From contig NZ_QREM01000009.1 of NCBI RefSeq assembly GCF_003353015.1, forward strand, positions 801,156 through 851,819: a DNA stretch of 50,664 bases. Reading direction: 5' to 3'. A program made the position numbers and the translations under genes. Positions 1-9,258 of the stretch are shown one piece after another. Under the pieces are notes generated by a model. That model was not told where the DNA came from and did not search any database. It worked only from the letters and a program-made list of their open reading frames with translations. How positions within the stretch are numbered: position 1 is the first letter of the stretch; the number at the start of each line of letters is the position of its first letter. The DNA comes from Xanthomonas arboricola. GTDB taxonomy: Bacteria > Pseudomonadota > Gammaproteobacteria > Xanthomonadales > Xanthomonadaceae.

Positions 1-25
1 ACATCTAGATGTGTATAAGAGACAG
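1..25. other. Nextera/Tn5 mosaic-end adapter (sequencing artefact)
   Basis: Bases 7-25 are exactly the 19-base Tn5 mosaic end used in Nextera tagmentation (AGATGTGTATAAGAGACAG). Bases 1-6 (ACATCT) match the end of its reverse complement, so two adapter ends appear to meet head to head. Genomic sequence starts at about base 26, two bases before the fabZ start codon. The native fabZ ribosome binding site and everything upstream are therefore missing. This is library contamination at a contig end, not biology. Confidence 0.96.
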
Positions 26-27
26 GA

Positions 28-489
28 ATGAGTCACCCCACTTACGAGCTGCCGATCGACGTCAACCAGATCCAGACGCTGATCCCGCACCGCTATCCGT
101 TCCTGCTGATCGACAAGGTGGTCGAGCTCGACCTGGATGCCAAGCGCATCGTCGGGCAGAAGAACGTCAGCATCAACGAGCCGTTTTTCCAGGGCCATTT
201 CCCCTCTCGCCCGGTGATGCCCGGCGTGCTGATCATCGAGGCACTGGCGCAGGCCGGTGGCGTGATGACCCAGCTCGGGCTGGGACGCGACGCGCTGTCC
301 AAGCTGTTCTACATGGTCAAGGTCGACAACGCCCGCTTCAACAAGCAGGTGGTGCCGGGCGACGTGCTGATGCTGGAAGTGCAGATGAAGCGCCTGATCC
401 GCAACATGGGATGCTATTACGGCGAGGCCAAGGTCAACGGCGAAGTAGTGGCCAGTGCCGAAGTCATGTGCGCCGGCGCCAAGGAATAA
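28..489 (+). CDS. fabZ: 3-hydroxyacyl-[acyl-carrier-protein] dehydratase FabZ
   Basis: A 153-residue hot-dog-fold enzyme that dehydrates 3-hydroxyacyl-ACP to trans-2-enoyl-ACP in cytoplasmic type II fatty acid synthesis. The N-terminal HRYPFLLID motif is at residues 21-29. The predicted catalytic His57 lies in QGHFPSRPVMPG and Glu71 in PGVLIIEALAQ. The length is normal for the family. The start is the only plausible ATG, but the sequence upstream is adapter, so its ribosome binding site cannot be judged. It is followed 23 bases later by lpxA. FabZ competes with LpxC for hydroxymyristoyl-ACP, and this neighbourhood (usually lpxD-fabZ-lpxA-lpxB) links the two pathways; lpxD would lie just outside the window. 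Confidence 0.97.
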   Translation: MSHPTYELPIDVNQIQTLIPHRYPFLLIDKVVELDLDAKRIVGQKNVSINEPFFQGHFPSRPVMPGVLIIEALAQAGGVMTQLGLGRDALSKLFYMVKVDNARFNKQVVPGDVLMLEVQMKRLIRNMGCYYGEAKVNGEVVASAEVMCAGAKE

Positions 490-512
490 CCCGTTTTTGG
501 AGGTGAGACACG

Positions 513-1304
513 ATGCGTGATCAAGCACCCTTGATTCATCCCACCGCGATGATCGACCCGTCGGCGCAGCTGGCCGACGACGTGCGCGTTGGCGCGTTTT
601 CGCTGATCGGCGCCGATGTGCAGATCGCCGCGGGCACCGAGGTGGGGCCGCATTGCTCGATCCACGGCCCGACCCGGATCGGCCGCAACAACCGCTTCGT
701 CGGTCACGCCGCGATCGGCGGCGAACCGCAGGACAAGAAGTACGCCGGCGAGCGCACCGAGCTGGTGATCGGCGACGGCAACGTGATCCGCGAGTTCGTC
801 ACCATCAATCGTGGCACCGGCGGCGGTGGCGGCATCACCGTGGTCGGCAACGACAACTGGATGCTGGCCTACACCCACGTGGCGCACGACTGCCATGTCG
901 GCAACCACTGCGTGTTCTCCAACAACACCACGCTGGCCGGCCATGTCACCGTGGGCGACTACGTGATCATCAGCGGCTTTGCCGGTGCGCATCAGTTCTG
1001 CCGGATCGGTGCACACGCCTTCCTGGGCATGGGTGCGCTGACCAACGGCGACGTGCCGCCGTTCACCATGGTCGGCAGCGAGTCGCTGGGCCGCCCGCGC
1101 GGCATCAACAGCGAAGGGCTCAAGCGTCGCGGCTTCGATGCCGAGCGCATCACCGCGATCAAGCGCGCCTACCGTACGCTGTACGTCGCCGGACTGCCGC
1201 TGGCCGAGGCCAAGGCGCAGCTGGCCGAACAGGCCAAGAGCAGCGAGGACGTGCGCGGCCTGCTCGAGTTCATCGAGGCGGCGGAAAGGCCGTTGTTGCG
1301 ATGA
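513..1304 (+). CDS. lpxA: UDP-N-acetylglucosamine O-acyltransferase LpxA
   Basis: First enzyme of lipid A synthesis; it moves a 3-hydroxyacyl chain from ACP to the 3-OH of UDP-GlcNAc in the cytoplasm. The protein has 263 residues with left-handed beta-helix hexapeptide repeats through the first two thirds (for example [14 protein letters not shown]) and a C-terminal helical domain. THVAHDC places His122 and His125 at the same numbers as the catalytic pair of E. coli LpxA. A good Shine-Dalgarno, GGAGGTGAG at about 499-507, supports the start. The stop overlaps the lpxB start as ATGA (1301-1304), so the two are translationally coupled. Confidence 0.97.
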   Translation: MRDQAPLIHPTAMIDPSAQLADDVRVGAFSLIGADVQIAAGTEVGPHCSIHGPTRIGRNNRFVGHAAIGGEPQDKKYAGERTELVIGDGNVIREFVTINRGTGGGGGITVVGNDNWMLAYTHVAHDCHVGNHCVFSNNTTLAGHVTVGDYVIISGFAGAHQFCRIGAHAFLGMGALTNGDVPPFTMVGSESLGRPRGINSEGLKRRGFDAERITAIKRAYRTLYVAGLPLAEAKAQLAEQAKSSEDVRGLLEFIEAAERPLLR

Positions 1305-2605
1305 AGGCCGGGATTCGGGATTCGGGATTGGGGATGGAAAACGTCCTTGCCACACCGGGCCAAGTCGTGCACGACGCGCTGGCCAATCCCCAATCCCCAA
1401 TCCCCAATCCCTGCTCCCCGCGCATCGCGCTGATCGCCGGCGAAGCTTCCGGCGACCTCCTGGGTGCCGGATTGATCGAACAGCTGCGGCGCCGCTATCC
1501 GGCTGCCGAATTCGTCGGCATCGGTGGCGACGCGATGCGCGGTGCGGGCTGCCAGACCTGGTTCGATGCCAGCGAGCTGGCGGTGATGGGGCTGACCGAA
1601 GTGCTGCAGCATCTGCCGCGGCTGTTGAAGCTGCGCCGTGCGTTCCGCGAGCGTGTGCTGGCATGGAAGCCGGACGTGTTCATCGGCATCGACGCACCCG
1701 ATTTCAACCTGTCGGTCGAGCGCTGGCTCAAGCAGCGCGGCGTGCGCACCGTGCATTACGTCAGCCCGTCGGTGTGGGCATGGCGCGAGAAGCGTGCGGA
1801 AAAGATCGGTGCCAGCGCCGATCTGGTGCTGTGCCTGTTTCCGATGGAGCCGCCCATCTACGCCAGGCACGGCATCGATGCGCGCTTTGTCGGCCATCCG
1901 ATGGCCGACGACATCGCTTACCAGGCCGATCGCGCCGCCGCGCGCGCCACGCTGGGCCTGTCTGCCTCCAGCACCGTGCTGGCGGTGTTGCCCGGCAGCC
2001 GGCATGGCGAGATCAGCAAGCTCGGCGAGACGTTCTTCCAGGCCGCCTGGCTGGTGTCCGAGCAGTTGCCCAACCTGCACGTGCTGGTGCCGGCGGCCAA
2101 TCCCGGCTGCAAGCAGCTGCTGGCCGAGCAGTTGTCGCGCTCGTCGCTGCCGGTGCTGCGCTCGCACCTGCTCGATGGCCAGGCGCGCACCGCGATGCTG
2201 GCCGCCGACGTGGTGCTGCTGGCGTCGGGCACCGCCACGCTGGAGGCGATGCTGGTCAAGCGCCCGATGGTGGTCGGCTACAAGGTCGCCCCGCTCACCT
2301 ACCGCATCGTCAGGACGCTGGGCCTGCTCAAGGTCAACCGCTACGCGCTGCCCAACATCCTGGCCAACGACGACCTCGCTCCCGAGCTGATGCAGGACGA
2401 GTGCACTCCGGAACGCCTGTGCGCGGCCCTGCTGGACTGGTTCAGGCACCCGGCAAAGGTCGCCGCGCTGCAACCGCGCTATCTCGCCCTGCACGCGGAA
2501 CTACGCCGCGATGCATCGGCACGCGCGGCCGATGCGGTGGCGGAGCTGCTGGAAGGCGGGGATTCGGGAGTGGGGATTGGGGATTCGCCAGGAGCAAAAA
2601 CGTGA
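1301..2605 (+). CDS. lpxB: Lipid-A-disaccharide synthase LpxB
   Basis: A GT19 glycosyltransferase that condenses UDP-diacylglucosamine with lipid X to give the lipid A disaccharide at the inner membrane. The conserved domain starts at about residue 40 ([18 protein letters not shown]) and includes GIDAPDFNL and SPSVWAWR. The 434-residue protein carries an unusual 39-residue N-terminal extension (GIRDSGLG ... NPQSPIPNP) and a C-terminal tail (DSGVGIGDS). Both are translated from GGGATT-type heptad repeats rather than from the ancestral gene. The ATG at 1301 overlaps the lpxA stop. In-frame ATG 1334 and GTG 1367 are alternatives that would shorten the extension. The stop overlaps the rnhB GTG as GTGA. 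Confidence 0.95.
   Translation: MKAGIRDSGLGMENVLATPGQVVHDALANPQSPIPNPCSPRIALIAGEASGDLLGAGLIEQLRRRYPAAEFVGIGGDAMRGAGCQTWFDASELAVMGLTEVLQHLPRLLKLRRAFRERVLAWKPDVFIGIDAPDFNLSVERWLKQRGVRTVHYVSPSVWAWREKRAEKIGASADLVLCLFPMEPPIYARHGIDARFVGHPMADDIAYQADRAAARATLGLSASSTVLAVLPGSRHGEISKLGETFFQAAWLVSEQLPNLHVLVPAANPGCKQLLAEQLSRSSLPVLRSHLLDGQARTAMLAADVVLLASGTATLEAMLVKRPMVVGYKVAPLTYRIVRTLGLLKVNRYALPNILANDDLAPELMQDECTPERLCAALLDWFRHPAKVAALQPRYLALHAELRRDASARAADAVAELLEGGDSGVGIGDSPGAKT
1310..1413. repeat. Inverted pair of heptad-repeat arms at the lpxA/lpxB junction
   Basis: The left arm (1310-1334) is three to four GGGATTC/G units. The right arm (1383-1413) is four CAATCCC units, the reverse complement. About 48 bases separate them, so the RNA could form a long imperfect hairpin starting 9 bases after the lpxB ATG. 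The arms are translated in frame as part of LpxB. The same arrangement recurs at 2558-2688 and 7207-7301. Confidence 0.85.
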
Positions 2606-2688
2606 AGATCATTGCTTCGGGCACACACGCCGAGGCGCGCCAGTCGCCCTTGTTTGGCCAATCCCAAATCCCCAATGCCGAATCCCGG
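2558..2688. repeat. Inverted pair of heptad-repeat arms at the lpxB/rnhB junction
   Basis: The left arm at 2558-2588 (GGGGATTCGGG type) lies in the last codons of lpxB. The right arm at 2659-2688 (CCAATCCC/CCGAATCCC type) lies in the first codons of rnhB. The pair brackets the overlapping stop and start codons. Both arms are translated: DSGVGIGDS at the LpxB C-terminus and QSQIPNAES at the RNase HII N-terminus. Confidence 0.8.
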
Positions 2689-3324
2689 CGTTTGATTGCC
2701 GGTGTCGACGAAGCCGGGCGCGGCCCGCTGGCCGGGCCGGTGGCGGTGGCGGCGGTGGTGTTCGACCCCGGCAAGCCGCGCATCAACGGGCTGGACGATT
2801 CCAAGCAGCTGACCGCGCAGCGGCGCGAGCAGCTGTATGCGCGCATCGTCGAGCGGGCGCTGGCGTGGTCGGTGGTGCTGATCGACAGCGAGGAGATCGA
2901 CCGCATCAACATCTACCAGGCGACCATGCTCGGCATGCGCCGCGCGGTGGAAGGGGTGGCGCATGTGGCCGGGTTTGCGCGCATCGACGGCAACCGGGTA
3001 CCCAAGGGACTGCCCTGCCCGGCCGAAGCCTTGATCGGCGGCGATGCGCTCGACCGCGCCATCATGGCCGCCTCGATCGTGGCCAAGGTCACCCGCGACC
3101 GCCTGATGCAGCAACTGCACGCCGAGCATCCCGAGTACCGCTTCGACCAGCACAAGGGCTACGCCACGCCGGTGCACCTGGCCGCGCTGCGCAGCCACGG
3201 ACCGTGCCCGCAGCACCGTCGCAGCTTCGCCCCGGTACGGCGTGCCCTGGGAATCGAGGCGGCACGATCGCCATGGGACGTGCCCTGCGCGGCGCCGGCC
3301 GATGACCTGCTGCGGGCCGACTGA
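2602..3324 (+). CDS. rnhB: Ribonuclease HII
   Basis: Removes RNA from RNA-DNA hybrids, including single ribonucleotides misincorporated by the replicase, in the cytoplasm. The conserved domain begins at about residue 31 ([17 protein letters not shown]), with the metal-binding Asp36 and Glu37 in DEAGRG. DSKQL, the IDGN segment and [18 protein letters not shown] follow in family order. The protein has 240 residues from GTG 2602, which overlaps the lpxB stop. The first 30 residues are not conserved and partly come from heptad repeats, so the true start is uncertain; TTG 2692 would give a minimal enzyme. Coupling to lpxB and position before dnaE are common in proteobacteria. Confidence 0.94.
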   Translation: MKIIASGTHAEARQSPLFGQSQIPNAESRRLIAGVDEAGRGPLAGPVAVAAVVFDPGKPRINGLDDSKQLTAQRREQLYARIVERALAWSVVLIDSEEIDRINIYQATMLGMRRAVEGVAHVAGFARIDGNRVPKGLPCPAEALIGGDALDRAIMAASIVAKVTRDRLMQQLHAEHPEYRFDQHKGYATPVHLAALRSHGPCPQHRRSFAPVRRALGIEAARSPWDVPCAAPADDLLRAD

Positions 3325-3612
3325 CCGGAACGCAACCCAGGCAGACCCGGCCCGCTACCGGCGCCATCCGTCCATGGGCGCGCAGGCGGCCGGTTCGGCC
3401 AGGGTCTTGAGCATGAAGTCCCGCACACCCGGCTGCGCACGCCGCCGATCCGCGCAATCGCCACCGCTGCGCTGCATGCAGCTAGCCGACGCCTGAATCG
3501 GCCACACCGCCCGGCCCCCGTGGCAGCTGGCCGCGGCGCCGCGCCGGTGCTGTCAAGCCTTGTCCGACCCGACCACGCTCGCTACCCTGACCCCGCATTA
3601 TTCCGGTCTCGC

Positions 3613-6600
3613 ATGTCCACTTCCCGCTTCGTCCATCTGCACGTCCACACCGAATTCTCGCTGGCGGATTCCACCATCCGTGTGCCCGAGAAACCGGATC
3701 AGGCTGACCCGAAAAAGGCCAAGCAGGCCAACCTGCTGAGCCGCGCGGTCGAACTCGACATGCCCGCGCTGGCGGTCACCGACCTCAACAACCTGTTTGC
3801 GCTGGTCAAGTTCTACAAGGCCGCCGAAGGCGTGGGCATCAAGCCGATCGCCGGCGCCGACGTGATGATCGCCACCCCGGACATGACGCCCTGGCGCATG
3901 ACCCTGCTGTGCCGCGACCGCGAAGGCTACCTGAGCCTGTCGCGCCTGCTGACCCGCGCCTGGATGGAAGGCCACCGCCCCGAGGGCGGCGTGGCGATCC
4001 ACCCAGAGTGGCTGCAGAGCGGCCATGCCAACCTGTTCGCCCTGGCCGGCCGCGACAGCCTGGCCGGGCGCCTGTTCGGCGAAGGCCGCGCCGACCTGGC
4101 AGAGCAGCAGCTGGCCGACTGGCAGCGCGTATTCGGCGACGGCCTGCACCTGGAACTCACCCGCACCGGACGCGAGGGCGAGGAACGCTTCAACCAGTTC
4201 GCGCTGCATGCGGCCGGTGTGCGCGGCCTGCCGGTGGTGGCCAGCAACGATGTGCGCTTCCTGTATGCCAGCGACTTCAATGCGCACGAGGCGCGCGTGT
4301 GCATTTCCTCCGGCCGCGTGCTCGACGATCCCAAGCGCCCGCGCGAGTACAGCGACCAGCAGTACCTCAAATCCGGCGACGAGATGGCCGCGCTGTTCGC
4401 CGATGTCCCCGACGCGATCGACAACACGCTGGCGCTGGCACAGCGCTGCAGCATCGAGATGCGCCTGGGCACCTACTTCCTGCCCGCCTACCCGGTGCCC
4501 GAAGACGAGACGCTGGACAGCTGGATCCGCAGCCAGTCGCGCGATGGCCTGGCCGCACGCCTGGAAAAGAATCCGATCGCGCCCGGCAAGACCCGCCAGG
4601 ACTATGTGGACCGGCTGGAATTCGAGCTGGACACCATCATCAAGATGGGCTTCCCCGGCTACTTCCTGATCGTGGCCGACTTCATCCAGTGGGGCAAGAA
4701 CCAGGGCATTCCGATCGGCCCGGGCCGCGGTTCCGGTGCCGGCTCGCTGGTGGCCTGGGCGCTGCAGATCACCGATCTGGATCCGCTGCCGTACAACCTG
4801 CTGTTCGAGCGCTTCTTGAATCCAGAGCGCGTGTCGATGCCCGACTTCGACATCGACTTCTGCATGGATCGCCGCGACGAGGTGATCGACTACGTGGCGC
4901 GCAAGTACGGCCGCGAACGGGTCAGCCAGATCATCACCTACGGCACCATGGCGGCCAAGGCGGTGGTGCGCGACGCCGGGCGCGTGCTCGGTTTCAGCTA
5001 CGGGCTGGTCGACAGCGTGGCCAAGCTGATCCCCAACATCCTGGGCATCACGCTCAAGGATGCGATGGGCGAAGGCAAGGACTCGGAGATGGCCTCGCCG
5101 GACCTGATCCAGCGCTACCAGGTCGAAGACGACGTGCGCGACCTGATGGACCTGGCGCGTCAGCTCGAGGACCTCACCCGCAATGCCGGCAAGCACGCCG
5201 GTGGCGTGGTGATCGCACCCGAGCCGCTGTCCGAGTTCTGCCCGCTGTTCGCCGAACACGACGCCGACGGGCGCGGCAAGAACCAGGTCACCCAGTTCGA
5301 CAAGGACGACGTCGAGGCGGTGGGCCTGGTGAAGTTCGACTTCCTGGGCCTGCGCACGCTGACCATCATCGACTGGGCGGTCAAGGCGATCAATGTGCGC
5401 CACGCGCGCGCCGGCATCGACCCGGTCGACATCAGTGCCATTCCGCTCGACGATGCACCCACCTACAAGGGCGTGTTCGCCTCGGGCAATACCGGCGCGG
5501 TGTTCCAGTTCGAATCCTCGGGCATGCGCCGCCTGCTCAAGGACGCGCGCCCGGACCGTTTCGAAGACCTGATCGCGCTGGTGTCGCTGTATCGCCCCGG
5601 CCCAATGGACCTGATCCCGGACTTCAACGCGCGTAAGCACGGCCAGCAGGAGATCGTCTACCCCGATCCGCGCACCGAAGTCATCCTCAAGGACACCTAC
5701 GGGATCATGGTGTACCAGGAGCAGGTGATGCAGATGGCGCAGATCGTCGGCGATTATTCGCTGGGCGGCGCCGACCTGCTGCGCCGGGCAATGGGCAAGA
5801 AGGTGCCGGCCGAAATGGCCAAGCACCGCGAGATCTTCCGCGAAGGTGCGGCCAAGGGCGGAGTGAGCGCGGCCAAGGCCGACGAAATCTTCGACCTGAT
5901 GGAGAAGTTCGCCGGCTACGGCTTCAACAAGTCGCACGCGGCCGCCTACGCGCTGGTCAGCTACCAGACCGCATGGCTGAAACGGCATTACCCGGCCGAG
6001 TTCATGGCCGCGACGCTGTCCTCGGACATGGACAACACCGACAAGGTGGTGGGCTTCCTCGATGAGGTGCGCAACCTCGGCCTGACCGTCAAGCCGCCGC
6101 GCGTCAACGAGTCGGCCTACATGTTCGAAGCTGCCAGCCCGGACACGATCCAGTACGGCCTGGGCGCGATCAAGGGCGTCGGCCAGGGCGCCTGCGAGGC
6201 GATCGTCGAAGAACGCCAGCGCGGCGGCCCCTACACCACGCTGCTGGATTTCTGCACGCGCGTGGGCACCGCCAAGCTCAACCGGCGCACGCTGGAAGCG
6301 ATGATCAATGCCGGCGCAATGGACGGCCTGGGCAAGAACCGCGCCTCGCTGATGCTGCAGCTGCCGGAAGTGGTCAAGGCCACCGAGCAGCTGGCGCGCG
6401 AGCGCGCCTCGGGCCAGAACTCGCTGTTCGGCGGGCCGGACCCGAGCGCGCCGGCGCTGCGTCTGGACCTGCCCGAAAGCAAGGAATGGCCGCTGGGCCA
6501 GTTGCTCACCGGCGAGCGCGAGACACTGGGCTTCTATCTCAGCGGTCACCCGTTCGACCCGCACCGCGACGAAGTGCGCGAGCTGGTCGGCTGCGACCTG

Positions 6601-7200
6601 GGAGCGCTGGAGAAGATCCTCGCCTCGCAACAACGCGGAGGCGGTGGTGGCGGCGATGGCGAAAAACGCGCCTGGCGCCCGGAAGTCAGCGCGATCCTGG
6701 CCGGCCAGGTGATCGGCGTGCGCCGCAAGGGCGACAGCCAGGTGTTCGTGCAGCTCGAAGACGGCCGTGGCCGGGTCGAATGCAGCGCGTTTTCCGATGC
6801 GATGGCCGAGTTCGGCCACCTGCTCACCCGCGACCGCATCCTGATCGTCAAGGGCGGCCTGCGCGAGGACGAGTTCAACGGCGGCTACAGCCTGCGCATC
6901 CGCCAATGCTGGGACTACGAGCAGATCTGCGCCGACCACGCGCAACGCCTGTCGCTGCGCCTGGACCTGCGCGAGAAGCAGGCCTGGAAGCGCATCGACG
7001 CCCTGCTGGCCAAGCACCGCCCCGGCAAGACCCCCCTGCGCCTGGACCTGCTGCTGCGCACCCCGAGCGGCGGCGTGGCCGGCATGCTCGACCTCAACGG
7101 CAGCCACTCGGTGCGCATCGACCAGCAGCTGATGGACAGCCTGCGCGCCGATCCCGCGGTGCGGACCCTGAAGATCAAGTACAGCCCTCCGTGGGCGTGA
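3613..7200 (+). CDS. dnaE: DNA polymerase III subunit alpha
   Basis: Catalytic subunit of the replicative polymerase. The 1195-residue length is typical of proteobacterial DnaE. The N-terminal PHP domain opens with FVHLHVHTEFSLADS. The palm carries the catalytic acidic cluster PDFDIDF (about residue 415), followed by the fingers (SLYRPGPMDLIPDF, YGIMVYQEQVMQ), the helix-hairpin-helix segment, and a C-terminal OB fold (VIGVRRKGDSQVFVQLEDGRG). A glycine-rich stretch (RGGGGGGDG) sits before the OB fold. The ATG at 3613 is chosen because the family begins with the PHP motif; the reading frame stays open upstream to 3520 but adds unconserved sequence. The preceding 288 bases hold no recognised gene. 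Confidence 0.97.
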   Translation: MSTSRFVHLHVHTEFSLADSTIRVPEKPDQADPKKAKQANLLSRAVELDMPALAVTDLNNLFALVKFYKAAEGVGIKPIAGADVMIATPDMTPWRMTLLCRDREGYLSLSRLLTRAWMEGHRPEGGVAIHPEWLQSGHANLFALAGRDSLAGRLFGEGRADLAEQQLADWQRVFGDGLHLELTRTGREGEERFNQFALHAAGVRGLPVVASNDVRFLYASDFNAHEARVCISSGRVLDDPKRPREYSDQQYLKSGDEMAALFADVPDAIDNTLALAQRCSIEMRLGTYFLPAYPVPEDETLDSWIRSQSRDGLAARLEKNPIAPGKTRQDYVDRLEFELDTIIKMGFPGYFLIVADFIQWGKNQGIPIGPGRGSGAGSLVAWALQITDLDPLPYNLLFERFLNPERVSMPDFDIDFCMDRRDEVIDYVARKYGRERVSQIITYGTMAAKAVVRDAGRVLGFSYGLVDSVAKLIPNILGITLKDAMGEGKDSEMASPDLIQRYQVEDDVRDLMDLARQLEDLTRNAGKHAGGVVIAPEPLSEFCPLFAEHDADGRGKNQVTQFDKDDVEAVGLVKFDFLGLRTLTIIDWAVKAINVRHARAGIDPVDISAIPLDDAPTYKGVFASGNTGAVFQFESSGMRRLLKDARPDRFEDLIALVSLYRPGPMDLIPDFNARKHGQQEIVYPDPRTEVILKDTYGIMVYQEQVMQMAQIVGDYSLGGADLLRRAMGKKVPAEMAKHREIFREGAAKGGVSAAKADEIFDLMEKFAGYGFNKSHAAAYALVSYQTAWLKRHYPAEFMAATLSSDMDNTDKVVGFLDEVRNLGLTVKPPRVNESAYMFEAASPDTIQYGLGAIKGVGQGACEAIVEERQRGGPYTTLLDFCTRVGTAKLNRRTLEAMINAGAMDGLGKNRASLMLQLPEVVKATEQLARERASGQNSLFGGPDPSAPALRLDLPESKEWPLGQLLTGERETLGFYLSGHPFDPHRDEVRELVGCDLGALEKILASQQRGGGGGGDGEKRAWRPEVSAILAGQVIGVRRKGDSQVFVQLEDGRGRVECSAFSDAMAEFGHLLTRDRILIVKGGLREDEFNGGYSLRIRQCWDYEQICADHAQRLSLRLDLREKQAWKRIDALLAKHRPGKTPLRLDLLLRTPSGGVAGMLDLNGSHSVRIDQQLMDSLRADPAVRTLKIKYSPPWA

Positions 7201-7206
7201 GGGGCG

Positions 7207-7301
7207 GGGATTGGGCATTCGGGATTGGGGATTCGCAACGGCGGTCTACTGCCACGTCGAAGCCGCGATAGTGCTCTTGCGAATCCCGAATGCCCAATCC
7301 C
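7207..7301. repeat. Inverted heptad-repeat pair between dnaE and accA
   Basis: Bases 7207-7226 (GGGATTGGGCATTCGGGATT) are the perfect reverse complement of 7282-7301, with 55 bases between. The right-hand side pairs a little further if one heptad in the left arm is bulged out. The RNA hairpin would follow the dnaE stop by about 7 bases, so it may act as a 3' end or processing signal. There is no T-tract, so it is not a classical intrinsic terminator. Confidence 0.8.
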
Positions 7302-7383
7302 GGCCATGCCACCGAACGGCTCCGTACGGGCCGACGGCACCGCTTCGGCTACACTCCCCGCCTTACGTTGACGACACCACTGC

Positions 7384-8343
7384 ATGAATCCCAACTACCT
7401 CGACTTCGAGCAACCCATCGCCGATCTGGAAGCCAAGATCCAGGAACTGCGCAAGGCCAGCACCGGCCCTGCCGTCAACGTGGACACCGAGGTGCGTGCG
7501 CTGCGCGACAAGCTGCGCGTGCGGACCGCACAGATCTTCCGCGACCTGTCGGCCTGGCAGGTCTCGCAGCTGGCGCGCCACCCGCAGCGCCCGTACACGC
7601 TGGACTACATCAACACCATCTGCGACGAATTCCAGGAACTGGCCGGCGACCGCGCCTATGCCGACGACAAGGCGATTGTCGGTGGCCTGGGCCGCATCGA
7701 TGGCCGCGCGGTGGTGATCATCGGCCACCAGAAGGGCCGCGACACCAAGAGCAAGGTCGCCCGCAATTTCGGCATGCCGCGTCCGGAGGGCTACCGCAAG
7801 GCGCTGCGGCTGATGAAGCTGGCCGAGCGTTTCCGCCTGCCGCTGCTGACCTTCATCGACACCCCGGGCGCCTACCCCGGCATCGGCGCCGAGGAACGCG
7901 GCCAGTCCGAAGCGATCGCGCGCAACCTGCTGGAGATGGCCGAACTGAAAGTGCCGGTGATCTGCACCGTGATCGGCGAAGGCGGCTCCGGCGGCGCGCT
8001 GGCGATCGGCGTGGGCGACCGCACCTTGATGCTGGAATACGGCACCTATTCGGTGATCTCGCCCGAAGGCTGCGCCTCGATCCTGTGGAAGGACGCGGCC
8101 AAGGCCAAGGACGCCGCCGAGCAGCTCGGCCTGACCGCCAAGCGCCTGAAGGGCCTGGGCCTGGTCGACAAGGTGATCCGCGAACCCACCGGCGGTGCGC
8201 ATCGCAATCCCGAGCAGATGGGCAAGCGCCTCAAGGCGGTGCTGCTCAACGAGCTGGAAGCGCTGGAAAAGCTGCCGGTCGAGGGCCTGCTGCAGCGGCG
8301 TTACGAGCGCCTGCGCAGCTACGGCGCCTACGAAGGCAACTGA
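7384..8343 (+). CDS. accA: Acetyl-CoA carboxylase carboxyltransferase subunit alpha
   Basis: With AccD it transfers the carboxyl group from biotin (on AccB) to acetyl-CoA, giving malonyl-CoA for fatty acid synthesis. The 319-residue length matches the family. Recognisable blocks are the N-terminal helical region ([22 protein letters not shown]), [29 protein letters not shown], the crotonase-fold core [24 protein letters not shown], and [16 protein letters not shown]. No strong Shine-Dalgarno is visible. Its place after dnaE is the common proteobacterial order. Confidence 0.97.
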   Translation: MNPNYLDFEQPIADLEAKIQELRKASTGPAVNVDTEVRALRDKLRVRTAQIFRDLSAWQVSQLARHPQRPYTLDYINTICDEFQELAGDRAYADDKAIVGGLGRIDGRAVVIIGHQKGRDTKSKVARNFGMPRPEGYRKALRLMKLAERFRLPLLTFIDTPGAYPGIGAEERGQSEAIARNLLEMAELKVPVICTVIGEGGSGGALAIGVGDRTLMLEYGTYSVISPEGCASILWKDAAKAKDAAEQLGLTAKRLKGLGLVDKVIREPTGGAHRNPEQMGKRLKAVLLNELEALEKLPVEGLLQRRYERLRSYGAYEGN

Positions 8344-8738
8344 TCGGCGATACGCCGAGGCGATGGTGCTGCGTGCACCATCGCCAGCGAGCAAGACGAT
8401 TGGTCATCGAGGGAGGACCTGGTCGCAATCAGCCCTGCCTCTCCTGTCACCGGTCTTGCAGGGCGCCTGCTGCGCGCATGTCGTACTCAGCAGGCGGCCG
8501 CTGTACTGGATCTTCATCCTGATCGCGTTCGCGTTCCTGGCGGTGTTGATCCGGGTGTGCGGCCGCAGACGTCGCCGGATCCCGGCTTGTCTCCCATGCG
8601 TGTCGGCACTGCGCGCCCAGGGGATGTCCGCCGTCGGCACGCGGTGCCGGCCTGCACCCCCCGGGGTCGCATCACCATCGTCGGCCGCGCATCGACAGCG
8701 TCAGGCAAACGCACGCGCTGCCTGTACTTCAACAACGC
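8344..8738. other. Intergenic region between accA and hemJ
   Basis: Just after accA a perfect 10-bp stem with a 5-base loop (8360-8369 with 8375-8384) may end the accA transcript, although no T-run follows. A plus-strand frame at about 8480-8580 encodes one hydrophobic stretch (LYWIFILIAFAFLAVLIRV) after RRP and before RRRRR. It lacks a good start and runs into hemJ on the other strand, so I do not call it a gene. Nothing else is recognised. Confidence 0.5.
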
Positions 8739-9185
8739 TCAGAACGGCTTGGCCAGCACCAGCCAGATCACCCCGACCAGCAACACCACCGGCACCTCGT
8801 TGAACAGCCGCAGCGCGCGACCGCTTGGCAGGCTGCGGCCCTGATCCACGCCCTTCAACCAGCGTCCGGCCACGATGTAATGGGCCAGGATCAACGCCAC
8901 CGCGAACAGCTTGGCGTGCATCCAGCCACCGGCCACCATGGTGGGGAAATCCGGAATCACCCGGTAGCCCTGCCACAGCACCGCGCCCAGCAGCAGCGCC
9001 AGCCCCAGCATGCCGTGGCCGAACTTGTAGAGGCGGCGCCCCATCAGCACCAGGCGTGTGCGTACCGCAGGCTCGGCGCCGGCTTCGGCGATGTTGACCA
9101 GGATGCGTGGCAGGTAGAACACCGCCGCCATCCACGCAGTGACGAACAACAGATGGAAGGTCTTGATCCACAGGTACAGGGTCAT
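8739..9185 (-). CDS. hemJ: Protoporphyrinogen IX oxidase HemJ (UPF0093/CopD-like membrane protein)
   Basis: A 148-residue inner-membrane protein with four predicted helices. It matches the HemJ family, which oxidises protoporphyrinogen IX to protoporphyrin IX, the next-to-last step of haem synthesis, in bacteria without HemG or HemY. Family marks are LYLWIKTFHLLFVTAWMAAVFYLPR with His11, the MGRRLYKF segment, and GGWMHAKLFAV. Annotation pipelines often call such proteins CopD family. It stands alone on the minus strand, divergent from the next gene with 73 bases between them. Function is assigned by family resemblance only. Confidence 0.85.
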   Translation of the reverse strand: MTLYLWIKTFHLLFVTAWMAAVFYLPRILVNIAEAGAEPAVRTRLVLMGRRLYKFGHGMLGLALLLGAVLWQGYRVIPDFPTMVAGGWMHAKLFAVALILAHYIVAGRWLKGVDQGRSLPSGRALRLFNEVPVVLLVGVIWLVLAKPF

Positions 9186-9258
9186 GTGCTGGCTTCGCTG
9201 GCTGGCGTAGGATGGCCCGCATTTTCACCTATCCGCTCGCGCGAAAGCACATCCGTCC

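Noticed and set aside
9..506. Open frame starting inside the first bases and covering fabZ in another frame
   Set aside because: It starts within the adapter sequence and is a shifted frame of fabZ.
3598..7218. A 1206-codon open frame on the minus strand across dnaE, and similar long frames opposite phaZ, metG, mprF and the DUF885 gene
   Set aside because: High-GC codon use on the coding strand leaves the antisense frame open by chance. The translations are Ala/Gln/His/Arg-rich with no domain, while the plus strand carries clear conserved proteins.
8363..8803. Possible small membrane protein with one hydrophobic stretch after accA
   Set aside because: No good start codon or ribosome site near the hydrophobic part, a low-complexity Arg/Ala tail, and it runs into the 3' end of hemJ.
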